A stretch of 39,352 nt of DNA from a virus. The notes beneath the pieces were generated by a model, which made no database searches, had not been told where the DNA came from, and saw only the letters and a program-made list of their open reading frames with translations. Below, in pieces: positions 30,017 to 36,861 of this stretch. A program made the translations under genes and the position numbers. The stretch's first letter is position 1, and each line of letters opens with the position of its first letter. The DNA lies in the IMG/VR virus record IMGVR_UViG_3300021132_000004, positions 1 through 39,352 of that record; one strand, 5' to 3'.

Positions 30017-30687
30017 GCAAATCTATCCAAACAACCAAACGACAGCTTCCCAAGCTTGATGAACTTCATCATTCGCCCGTGGAAGCGTTCAAGAACGACC
30101 AGTTTAACCTTTTGCTGAATCAATCGCCCCCCGAAACGTGGCTTAAAAAAGCACCTGCATTTCAAGGAGGAGGCAGTTACCTACCGATTGATAAAGTTGA
30201 GTATTTATTAACAAAGATATTCCAAGAGTTCAAAATCGAGGTTATCGGCTACTGTCAGCTATTCCACAGCGTGACATGCCATGTAAGGGTACATTATAAG
30301 CACCCATTAACGGGTGAATGGTCTTATCATGATGGTTTAGGAGCGATAGCGGTACAAGTCGACAAAGGGTCTAATGCTTCGGACTTAGGCTCAATCAAAA
30401 GTAATGCCGTAACTCTCTCTTTACCTTCTGCGAAGTCATACGCAATTAAGGATGCTTGTGACCATCTAGGAGCGTTATTCGGTCGGGATGTTAATAGGAA
30501 GGACACATTAGAATTCCAAAGCAGTTACGGAGCGACAGAAGACCAAAATTGGGAGGAATTACAGGAACTATTCGAGTTGAAAGGGGAGGTTTTAAGTCAG
30601 GAAGATGCAATCGCAATCGACCGAATAATTAAGAATAAAGAAAAGGAATCATTCAAAAAAGTTAAAAATTTATTAAAAAAACTATAA
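30013..30687 (+). CDS. Rad52-family single-strand annealing protein
   Basis: The 224-residue protein resembles Rad52-type phage annealing proteins: YLPIDKVEYLLTKIFQEFKI near 55-74, then FHSVTCHVRVHYKHPLTGEW near 84-103 and SLPSAKSYAIKDACDHLGAL near 138-157 with the alternation typical of the beta-sheet and helix core. It is followed by an exonuclease gene at 2 nt, the usual annealase-exonuclease pair for recombination-dependent replication. The C-terminal end is basic (KKVKNLLKKL). Confidence 0.8.
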   Translation: MSKSIQTTKRQLPKLDELHHSPVEAFKNDQFNLLLNQSPPETWLKKAPAFQGGGSYLPIDKVEYLLTKIFQEFKIEVIGYCQLFHSVTCHVRVHYKHPLTGEWSYHDGLGAIAVQVDKGSNASDLGSIKSNAVTLSLPSAKSYAIKDACDHLGALFGRDVNRKDTLEFQSSYGATEDQNWEELQELFELKGEVLSQEDAIAIDRIIKNKEKESFKKVKNLLKKL

Positions 30688-30689
30688 CT

Positions 30690-31397
30690 ATGAGCAGACT
30701 AGGTAATTTTACTTCATCTAACATTTGGAAGCTGATGACCAACGGCAGAAATAAAGAAGACTTCGGAAAACCTGCATTAACTTACATTAATGAGAAGCGT
30801 ATGGAGGTTAAATTAGGTCGGGATTTAAATTCGGACCATAACGCCAAGCCAACAGGATGGGGGCAACTTGTAGAGCAGTTTGCGTTTGATAAGCTTCCTA
30901 TTGATTACAAGTTTCAAGCCAAAACAAGGTACACACATCCAACAATCGATTACTGGTCCGGGATGCCTGATGCAATTACGGATAATTGCGTGATGGACAT
31001 TAAGTGCCCTTGGACCATGAAGTCCTTTTGCGAAGGGGTGGAGTTTTTCGGGGACTTGGAATTATTCAAAGCAGAACTTCCCGAATACTACTGGCAACTG
31101 GTGAGCAATGCCGAAATTTTGGAAAAAGAATTTGCCGAAATCATCTACTTTGCGCCATATCAAAAGGACTTAGTCGAAATTCGGGAACTTGCGAACAACT
31201 ACGAAGGCGACCCGAATAAAGTGGCTTTCGTTAATTGGGCAAGTGATGAGGAGCTTCCCTTTATTCCAGACACATGCACGGAATATAAAGATTTAAATGT
31301 CTTTCGATTCAAAGTACCCGAATCCGATAAGGAAGCACTAAGGAATCGAGTTAAAATGGCAATAATCGAACTATATGGAGAAGATAAGAAAGCCTAA
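30690..31397 (+). CDS. YqaJ/lambda-exo-like recombination exonuclease
   Basis: The 235-residue protein has the PD-(D/E)XK motifs in order: GQLVEQFAFD near 58-67 with E62, SGMPDAI with D94, MDIKCPW with D103 and K105, and YYWQLVSNAEI near 133-143. It degrades DNA ends to give the single strands handled by the annealing protein upstream. The next gene begins 23 nt before its stop. All catalytic positions look intact. Confidence 0.88.
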   Translation: MSRLGNFTSSNIWKLMTNGRNKEDFGKPALTYINEKRMEVKLGRDLNSDHNAKPTGWGQLVEQFAFDKLPIDYKFQAKTRYTHPTIDYWSGMPDAITDNCVMDIKCPWTMKSFCEGVEFFGDLELFKAELPEYYWQLVSNAEILEKEFAEIIYFAPYQKDLVEIRELANNYEGDPNKVAFVNWASDEELPFIPDTCTEYKDLNVFRFKVPESDKEALRNRVKMAIIELYGEDKKA

Positions 31398-31905
31398 GAA
31401 GTGCCTAATGTGTACAGCTTCTTTTATTCCTTCCCAACCTTTGCAGGTAGTTTGTTCGGCATCCTGCGCCCTTGAATTTCACCGACAAAAACAATGGAAA
31501 AAGGAAGCAAAAAAAATGAAGGAAAAGCTAATGACACATAAGGACTACCTAAAGATTTTGCAGGTAGTTTTCAACACTTACATCCGAATGAGGGATAAAG
31601 ATAAGCCATGTATATCCTGCGGATGCGATATGAAAAATAGGAAAGGAGATGCCTCCCACTTTTACTCGGTGGGGAGTAATCCTTCCCTTAGGTTTGATGA
31701 GGATAACGTTCATCTATCTTGCGTGCCTTGCAACCAGTACCTACATGGTAATTTACTTGAGTATGCCGAACGTTTGCCCCTTCGCATAGGTGCTTACAGG
31801 TTCGACCAACTTAAATCCCGAAAATCGACAATAAATAAGCTTACCATCCCCGAAATTCAAGACTTAATTAAACTTTATAAAATAAAAAACAATGACTTAC
31901 GATGA
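31375..31905 (+). CDS. ninG: NinG-like recombination nuclease
   Basis: The 176-residue protein has an N-terminal zinc motif (C10, C13, C27, C31) and a central CISCG (C79, C82) followed by GDASHFYSVGSNPSLRFDED and HLSCVPCNQYLHGN with C116, C119 and H124. This is the NinG/Rap pattern, an endonuclease acting on branched recombination intermediates. It overlaps both neighbours by 14-23 nt and belongs to the recombination group. Confidence 0.9.
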   Translation: MEKIRKPKKCLMCTASFIPSQPLQVVCSASCALEFHRQKQWKKEAKKMKEKLMTHKDYLKILQVVFNTYIRMRDKDKPCISCGCDMKNRKGDASHFYSVGSNPSLRFDEDNVHLSCVPCNQYLHGNLLEYAERLPLRIGAYRFDQLKSRKSTINKLTIPEIQDLIKLYKIKNNDLR

Positions 31906-34045
31906 ATTTTTACTAACAAAACAAAAAACACACGTTGAAAGTGGATTTGTCCCTCAAACATTAAACCCTAATTTATTCGATTTTCAGAGGTTTATTGTAT
32001 TAAGGGCATTAAAAGCCGGGAAGTATGCAATTTTCGCAGATTGTGGACTTGGTAAAACTTTGATGCAATTATCTTGGGCGCAAGAAGTAACGAAGCATAC
32101 CAATAAGCCAGTATTGATTTTAGCTCCATTAGCTGTTGTGGGACAAACAAAGCAAGAAGCTGTTAAGTTTGGTATTGATACTTCTTTGCTCGAATTTAGT
32201 AACTATGAACAACTTGATAACATCGACTGCTCTAAATTTTCGGGAGTTGTTCTGGATGAATCAGGAATTTTGAAAAACTTTCAAGGCGCAACTAAATCAT
32301 TAATAATTGAAAGGTTTAAATCAACGCCTTATAAATTAGCTTGTACAGCTACTCCAAGCCCAAACGACCCAATGGAGATGGGTAATCATAGCGAATTTTT
32401 AGACGTTATGAGCCGTAATCAAATGTTGGCTATGTACTTTGTTCATGATGGCGGAAAAACTGCCAAATGGAGATTAAAAAGACACGCAATAAAATCATTT
32501 TATCAATTTATTGGAACGTGGGCAGTAATGCTTAATAAACCTGATGATATTGGATTCCACATGGAAGGGTATAATTTGCCTAAATTAAATCTTATTGAAC
32601 ATAAGATTGAAACCAATAAAAGGGATAATGGCCAACTATTTAATGATGCGATTATTTCAGCAACCAATTTCAACGCAGAGTTAAGGGCAACAAAAGAACA
32701 AAGGATGCAAAAAGTTGTTGATATTGTTAATTCAAAACCATGTGAAACATTTTTGATTTGGATAAAACAAAATGAGGAAGGTGAAATGTTACGTAAAATG
32801 ATACCTAATGCTATTGAAGTAGCAGGAAGTCATTCTAATGAATACAAAGAAAAATACTTGCTTGGATTTGCTAATGGCGACTTTCCTATTTTAATTTCAA
32901 AAACAAAGATTGCTTCATTTGGTATGAACTACCAAAATTGCCACAATCAAATATTTGCTTCATTAGATTTTAGTTTTGAAGCCCTTTACCAAGCAATAAG
33001 AAGGTCATATAGGTTTGGGCAAAAAAATGAAGTAAACATACATTTGATTACTACCGACACAATGGAAAATGTTAAACAATCACTAGACAACAAACAAAAA
33101 CAATTTGAAATTATGCAGAACGAAATGGCATCAACAATTAATGAAAATTTAAACAAAAGTATGATTACTTCTATTATTGACACACAAGAAGAATCAAATG
33201 AATGGTTTAATGTACAAAGAGGAGATTGCGTACAATTGATTCATAATATTCCTAATGAAACAATTGGATTATCTGTATTTTCACCTCCATTTGCTGAATT
33301 ATACACATATAGCAGCCATGTTGAAGATATGGGTAATTCTAAAGATTATAATGAGTTTTTAACTCAATTCGGATTCTTAATAAAAGAATTACATAGAGTA
33401 ATGATTTCAGGGCGTAATGTTGCAGTTCATTGCATGGATTTACCTATTCAAAAAGGAAAAGAAGGATTTATTGGTTTAAGAGATTTTAGCGGAATGATTC
33501 TTAGTGCATTTCAAGATGCAGGATTTATTTATGCTAGTAGAGTAACAATTTGGAAAGACCCTGTAATTGAAATGCAAAGAACAAAAGCATTAGGATTGCT
33601 GCATAAACAAGTAAAAAAAGATAGCACAATGAGCAGAGTTGGTATTCCTGACTATGTAATGATTTTTAGGAAAGATGGGGAAAGAACTCAGCCTGTAACT
33701 AATACTAACCTACCAGTAGATTTATGGCAGAAATATGCTTCTCCAGTTTGGATGGATATTGATTATGGAAACACTTTGCAAGGATTTAGAAATGCAAGAG
33801 ATGAAAAAGATGAAAAGCATATATGCCCATTGCAGTTGGATACTATTGAAAGATTAATTCATTTGTATTCCAATAAAGGAGATACTGTATTTACTCCATT
33901 TATGGGGATTGGCAGTGAAGTTTTTCAAGCCGTAAAAATGGGTCGAAAAGGAGTAGGATTTGAGCTAAAAGAAAGCTACTTTGAATTAGCAAAAAAGAAT
34001 ATAAGCGCAGCAGTAGAACAAAAAAAACAAATAACTTTATTTTAA
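31892..34045 (+). CDS. SNF2-like helicase fused to a DNA methyltransferase
   Basis: Residues 1-400 are a superfamily 2 helicase: GLGKT (52-56), LDESG (121-125), TATP (152-155) and motif VI QAIRRSYRFGQ (367-377). Residues 435-710 are an amino-methyltransferase of beta order: the catalytic motif SPPF (464-467) comes before the SAM motif FTPFMGIGS (667-675). Such fusions protect phage DNA by base modification and occur in Bacteroidota phages. No separate restriction nuclease is present. The gene is intact; codon use from about 32,000 on is more AT-rich than its neighbours, a possible sign of transfer. Confidence 0.88.
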   Translation: MTYDEFLLTKQKTHVESGFVPQTLNPNLFDFQRFIVLRALKAGKYAIFADCGLGKTLMQLSWAQEVTKHTNKPVLILAPLAVVGQTKQEAVKFGIDTSLLEFSNYEQLDNIDCSKFSGVVLDESGILKNFQGATKSLIIERFKSTPYKLACTATPSPNDPMEMGNHSEFLDVMSRNQMLAMYFVHDGGKTAKWRLKRHAIKSFYQFIGTWAVMLNKPDDIGFHMEGYNLPKLNLIEHKIETNKRDNGQLFNDAIISATNFNAELRATKEQRMQKVVDIVNSKPCETFLIWIKQNEEGEMLRKMIPNAIEVAGSHSNEYKEKYLLGFANGDFPILISKTKIASFGMNYQNCHNQIFASLDFSFEALYQAIRRSYRFGQKNEVNIHLITTDTMENVKQSLDNKQKQFEIMQNEMASTINENLNKSMITSIIDTQEESNEWFNVQRGDCVQLIHNIPNETIGLSVFSPPFAELYTYSSHVEDMGNSKDYNEFLTQFGFLIKELHRVMISGRNVAVHCMDLPIQKGKEGFIGLRDFSGMILSAFQDAGFIYASRVTIWKDPVIEMQRTKALGLLHKQVKKDSTMSRVGIPDYVMIFRKDGERTQPVTNTNLPVDLWQKYASPVWMDIDYGNTLQGFRNARDEKDEKHICPLQLDTIERLIHLYSNKGDTVFTPFMGIGSEVFQAVKMGRKGVGFELKESYFELAKKNISAAVEQKKQITLF

Positions 34046-34059
34046 GTAATTAATATTAC

Positions 34060-34067
34060 TATATTTG
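34060..34067 (+). promoter_or_regulatory. -7 box TATATTTG before the initiator leader
   Basis: TATATTTG fits TAnnTTTG exactly and lies 15 bases after the stop of the helicase-methyltransferase gene. Transcription from it would begin at about 34072, the first base of the pseudoknot-forming leader. Confidence 0.6.
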
Positions 34068-34069
34068 CA

Positions 34070-34099
34070 ATGCTTAGTCCGAATGAAAACACTAAATAA
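34070..34099 (+). other. Nine-codon leader ORF overlapping pseudoknot stem 1
   Basis: ATG CTT AGT CCG and six further codons to TAA encode MLSPNENTK. The ORF covers the whole 5' strand of stem 1, so translating ribosomes would prevent that stem from forming. Its ATG lies only two bases after the -7 box, so it may fall just outside the transcript; in that case it is meaningless unless the transcript starts upstream. Confidence 0.3.
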
Positions 34100-34165
34100 A
34101 TCCTACGCTTTACATTGCCTATTAACCCTTTCGGGTTGTCGGACTAAGCCTTTGTACTGCGTAGG
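34072..34165 (+). promoter_or_regulatory. Pseudoknot-capable RNA leader upstream of the initiator gene
   Basis: GCTTAGTCCGA (34072-34082) is perfectly complementary to TCGGACTAAGC (34139-34149). CCTACGC (34102-34108) is perfectly complementary to GCGTAGG (34159-34165). The two stems interleave, which makes an H-type pseudoknot. A third hairpin, AACCC/GGGTT with loop TTTC (34124-34137), sits inside. The structure ends 12 nt before the ATG at 34178 and starts where a transcript from the 34060 box would begin. It is a likely control element for the initiator gene; I know no matching RNA family. Confidence 0.6.
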
Positions 34166-34177
34166 TATTTTATTTTA

Positions 34178-34981
34178 ATGGCTAAAGAAACATTTTATTT
34201 CAGCCACGACTACGGGGCAAGGAATGACCCTAAACTCATCAAACTTTTAATGAAACTTGGACAAGAAGGTAAGGGCATATACTGGGACTTGGTCGAGATG
34301 CTTTACGAGCAAAATGGCTACCTTGACTTACACGAATGCGAAAGCATTGCGTTCGCATTGCGAACGGATTGCGATAAACTCAAAAGCGTATTAAAAGATT
34401 TCGATTTATTTGTCAATGATGGTAATTATTTTTATTCTCAAAGCGTTTTAAATCGACTTGCCCAAAGGTCGGAGAAGTCCCATCAAGCAACATTAGCCGC
34501 GTATCAAAGATGGAATAAAAAAGTAAAACCATCTAATATTCAGGAAGTTACAATAAATGAAGGATGCGAACGCAATGCGGACGCAGTGCAAACGGAAAGC
34601 GAACGCAATGCGGATGGTATGCTAGTAAAGGAAAGTAAAGTAAAGGAAAGTAAAGTAAAGGAAAGTAAAGTAAAGGAAAGTAAAGTAAATAAACATCCCT
34701 ATCGGGATAATGTATTTTTGTCGGAGGAGGAATATTTAAAATTAAGGGAGAATTACTTAGAACCTGAATTGAATGATATGCTCGACAACCTAAGCAACTA
34801 CCAACACTCTAAAGGCACAAAGTACAAAAGCCATTATCACACAATTTTAAATTGGTTTAAAAAAGAAAACAAAACAACACAAAAAAATGGAAAACAAACA
34901 TTTACAAACGAACAACAACGCATTAGGGCCGAACGTGAGGAATTTAGCAACGCTTTTAGAGCGATGCTCAATCGAGAGTAA
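34178..34981 (+). CDS. DUF4373-type replication protein with internal repeats
   Basis: Residues 1-95 (FYFSHDYGARNDPKLIKLLM, then GIYWDLVEMLYEQNGYL) match the Lin1244/Lin1753-like DUF4373 N-terminal domain, a winged-helix found in phage replication initiators. Residues 150-168 are a KESKV repeat encoded by four exact 15-nt units. The C-terminal half has YLKLRENYLEPELNDMLDNL and a basic end (EQQRIRAEREEF). It probably recruits the replisome at an origin inside its own gene, like lambda O. The following gene overlaps its end by 95 nt. Confidence 0.78.
   Translation: MAKETFYFSHDYGARNDPKLIKLLMKLGQEGKGIYWDLVEMLYEQNGYLDLHECESIAFALRTDCDKLKSVLKDFDLFVNDGNYFYSQSVLNRLAQRSEKSHQATLAAYQRWNKKVKPSNIQEVTINEGCERNADAVQTESERNADGMLVKESKVKESKVKESKVKESKVNKHPYRDNVFLSEEEYLKLRENYLEPELNDMLDNLSNYQHSKGTKYKSHYHTILNWFKKENKTTQKNGKQTFTNEQQRIRAEREEFSNAFRAMLNRE
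34566..34614 (+). repeat. Two 16-nt direct repeats GCGAACGCAATGCGGA
   Basis: Copies at 34566-34581 and 34599-34614 are identical and encode ERNADAV and ERNADGM. Their first 13 bases are the reverse complement of 34344-34356. Confidence 0.85.
34625..34684 (+). repeat. Four 15-nt tandem units GTAAAGGAAAGTAAA
   Basis: Four exact units run without interruption and a partial fifth (GTAAAT) follows. They are A-rich and in frame, encoding KESKV four times. They resemble iterons or an AT-rich unwinding segment. Confidence 0.9.
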
Positions 34982-35579
34982 GGCAATGAGCATTCACCAG
35001 TTAGCTTTAGCGGATAACATTCCGACCTTAGCGAAAATTAAACGGACCTACGGAGAAAAAGACCTAAAAGCGTTTATTTGTTTTGAACTTACGGAGATGG
35101 CAAGTTTTTTTAACTTGCAGCTCGAATTTAATTTGAAACAAATCGCTCAAACTGCCGACTTAATTTTAAGCCTTTACAGCCACTTAAAATATTCGGACAT
35201 AGGAAAGTGCCTTGAATGTGGTAAAAGTGGTTTATACGGCAAATTATACGGCAAATTAGATGGGCAAATAGTACTTGATTGGTTTAGGCAGTACGATTCG
35301 GTAAGATTAGAGGCAATAATCGAGGCACGGGCGGCCGAAGGGAGCCAATTTAAAAATCAGATTTTAAACCCGATTTTAGGGGATGTAATCAAGGTTACGG
35401 AGAAGCCGAAGCCAAAAAATGAAGTAACGGAAGAAAGCGAAAATAACAAAAGGATTCAGGATTGGATTCGAGAATTTGACACATTAAGCAATCAACAGGG
35501 GACGATAAGGTTTGTCGAACTTAACGGACTGAATTATAATATCGACGAGTTTTTAATTTATAAAATGAAACAATTATGA
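34887..35579 (+). CDS. Replication-region protein, DUF6633-like
   Basis: The 230-residue protein starts 95 nt before the end of the initiator gene, at an ATG preceded by an A run (the preferred context here). A later ATG at 34987 (MSIHQLALADN) is possible but would remove little. Features: LADNIPTLAKIKRTYGEKDL, LKYSDIGKCLECGKSGLYGK with a Cys pair, and DGQIVLDWFRQYDSVRLEAI. The pattern recalls DUF6633-type proteins next to phage replication genes, perhaps helicase loaders or primosome parts. Confidence 0.68.
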   Translation: MENKHLQTNNNALGPNVRNLATLLERCSIESKAMSIHQLALADNIPTLAKIKRTYGEKDLKAFICFELTEMASFFNLQLEFNLKQIAQTADLILSLYSHLKYSDIGKCLECGKSGLYGKLYGKLDGQIVLDWFRQYDSVRLEAIIEARAAEGSQFKNQILNPILGDVIKVTEKPKPKNEVTEESENNKRIQDWIREFDTLSNQQGTIRFVELNGLNYNIDEFLIYKMKQL

Positions 35580-35941
35580 ACATCAAAGGAAGAGTAAAAA
35601 GAATCGGACAAACGCAAATCGTATCCGATAAATTCAAAAAAAGGGACTTGGTTATCGAAACGGACGAAAAGTACCCGCAAACAATTATCTTACAGGCGAC
35701 ACAGGACAAGGTTAATTTACTTGATTTTCTTCGGCCAGGTACATCGGTGGATATTGATTTTAACCTTAGGGGCAGGGAATGGACTGCACCTGATGGTAAG
35801 GTAAACGTTTTTAATACTTTGGAAATTTGGAGATTTAACGGCAATGTTGAAAATCACGAACGTACCCAACCAACTACCCCACCGACCCACCGACCAACCA
35901 ACCAACCAACTAACCAATACATAGACAACCTTCCATTCTAA
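35576..35941 (+). CDS. DUF3127-type single-stranded DNA-binding protein
   Basis: The 121-residue protein begins with an OB-fold pattern (MNIKGRVKRIGQTQIVSDKF, then FKKRDLVIETDEKYPQTIIL) typical of DUF3127, followed by the low-complexity linker with PTNQPTNQ and an acidic hydrophobic tip (YIDNLPF) like the SSB C-terminal peptide that recruits partners. It overlaps the previous gene by 4 nt and lies among recombination and replication genes. The AACC-rich linker (35875-35920) is a simple repeat that can change in length. Confidence 0.82.
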   Translation: MNIKGRVKRIGQTQIVSDKFKKRDLVIETDEKYPQTIILQATQDKVNLLDFLRPGTSVDIDFNLRGREWTAPDGKVNVFNTLEIWRFNGNVENHERTQPTTPPTHRPTNQPTNQYIDNLPF

Positions 35942-35952
35942 ACTAATTGAAT

Positions 35953-36444
35953 ATGAAATACTTAATAGAACAAAGCACAATACAAAAGTTACTAAATAGT
36001 TATGATGTTTTTGAGATGTCGGGAGAGGTTAATTCAGTACAACAACTGCAAATTCAATCGAAACGGGAGGTACTTAATTACATTGTTAACAACTCAAAGC
36101 ACGTAACAGACGACAAAGACTTGGAAGCATTACAGGTGAGTGCGAAATATGAACTTACCTATTTGTTAGACAAAGTAAGCCAATACACTGGAGTAAGCCC
36201 GAATGATATTCGAGGTAAAGAAAGGAAGGCGGAGATTATCTTTGCTAGGCATTTATTTTGTTATTGTGCCGATAAGTATGGTTACAATCCTAAAAATGCT
36301 TTGATTACCTTAAAATACATTGGGGACTTTGTTAATAAAGACCATGCAACTATTATCTTCTCGAAGCGACAAATAAAGGAAGCCATCGATGTAAAGGATT
36401 CGAGGGGTATTCAAGCAATAAAGTTCATTAATACGTTGGTATAA
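35953..36444 (+). CDS. DnaA domain IV-like DNA-binding protein
   Basis: I start at the ATG of 35953, as an upstream TTG adds only two residues. In the 163-residue product, residues 75-145 match the DnaA C-terminal DNA-binding domain: VSQYTGVSPNDIRGKERKAE, then RHLFCYCADKYGYN and FVNKDHATIIFSKRQIKEAI, the last being the DnaA-box contact motif. There is no AAA+ domain. It may bind DnaA-box-like sites to compete with or replace host DnaA at the phage origin, or act as a repressor. Confidence 0.82.
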   Translation: MKYLIEQSTIQKLLNSYDVFEMSGEVNSVQQLQIQSKREVLNYIVNNSKHVTDDKDLEALQVSAKYELTYLLDKVSQYTGVSPNDIRGKERKAEIIFARHLFCYCADKYGYNPKNALITLKYIGDFVNKDHATIIFSKRQIKEAIDVKDSRGIQAIKFINTLV

Positions 36445-36510
36445 GTTGGTTATTCCCGACATAACAAACAAAAAAGTTAACTAAAGTTGGATTTAACCGA
36501 AAATTAAAAT

Positions 36511-36596
36511 AAGTAACCAAGCCAGTGAGGGGAGTGCTCCCCTGTAAAATGCGAACAATTACAACAGATGCATAAACCCCGAAGGGCTTGGTACTT
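36511..36596 (+). ncRNA. Structured RNA-like element
   Basis: A long closing stem joins AAGTAACCAAGCC (36511-36523) with GGCTTGGTACTT (36585-36596), 12 pairs with one bulged A. Inside are a perfect AGGGGAG/CTCCCCT hairpin (36528-36543), a short ATGC/GCAT pairing and CCCGAAGGG (36578-36586), which competes with the closing stem. The whole forms a multi-branched fold in a 166-nt gap without a gene. It could be a riboswitch or leader for the gene at 36611, or a free small RNA. It does not look like a tRNA. Confidence 0.55.
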
Positions 36597-36610
36597 TAAA
36601 TTAAAAAACT

Positions 36611-36859
36611 ATGAAAATCATCTACCCTCTAATCCTTTTTGGCTTCATTACAGTATGTTTCTTTCAGTCGAGGGACATTCATCGGCAGGACGAAGCGATA
36701 GCCAAGCAGAACGCAACTATTGCCCGATTGCAGCAAAAGATATACCATCAGGATAGTTCATATTGCAAAGGCTACGACACAATGATAAGGTGGTATAAGG
36801 CCAAGAATAGAGCCCCGAAAGTAAAGAAACATAAACAAGACACAATTAAAATTAACTAA
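36611..36859 (+). CDS. Membrane-anchored coiled-coil protein, possible spanin
   Basis: The 82-residue protein has an N-terminal membrane helix (IIYPLILFGFITVCFF), a short coiled coil (QDEAIAKQNATIARLQQKIY) and a basic end (KVKKHKQD). The topology resembles an inner-membrane spanin, but it is far from the lysis block. It directly follows the structured RNA element and is followed by the DUF7666-like gene at 2 nt. Confidence 0.65.
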   Translation: MKIIYPLILFGFITVCFFQSRDIHRQDEAIAKQNATIARLQQKIYHQDSSYCKGYDTMIRWYKAKNRAPKVKKHKQDTIKIN

Positions 36860-36861
36860 AA

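Larger units (their letters stand above)
34344..34690 (+). other. Candidate replication origin inside the initiator gene
   Basis: The segment combines a palindrome TTCGCA-T-TGCGAA (34352-34364), a 13-nt sequence GCATTGCGTTCGC (34344-34356) repeated in inverted form at 34566-34578 and 34599-34611, a 16-nt direct repeat GCGAACGCAATGCGGA (34566 and 34599), and four 15-nt A-rich iteron-like units. Iterons inside an initiator gene are a classic phage origin layout. It is an inference from pattern only. Confidence 0.45.

Noticed and set aside
36511-36596. tRNA
   Set aside because: Length is near a tRNA, but there is no T-arm GTTC motif, no anticodon stem layout and no CCA-compatible acceptor end.
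36568-36756. 62-codon plus-strand frame over the 36611 gene
   Set aside because: It crosses the structured RNA segment and the membrane protein gene; the membrane helix and coiled coil of the other frame are more convincing.
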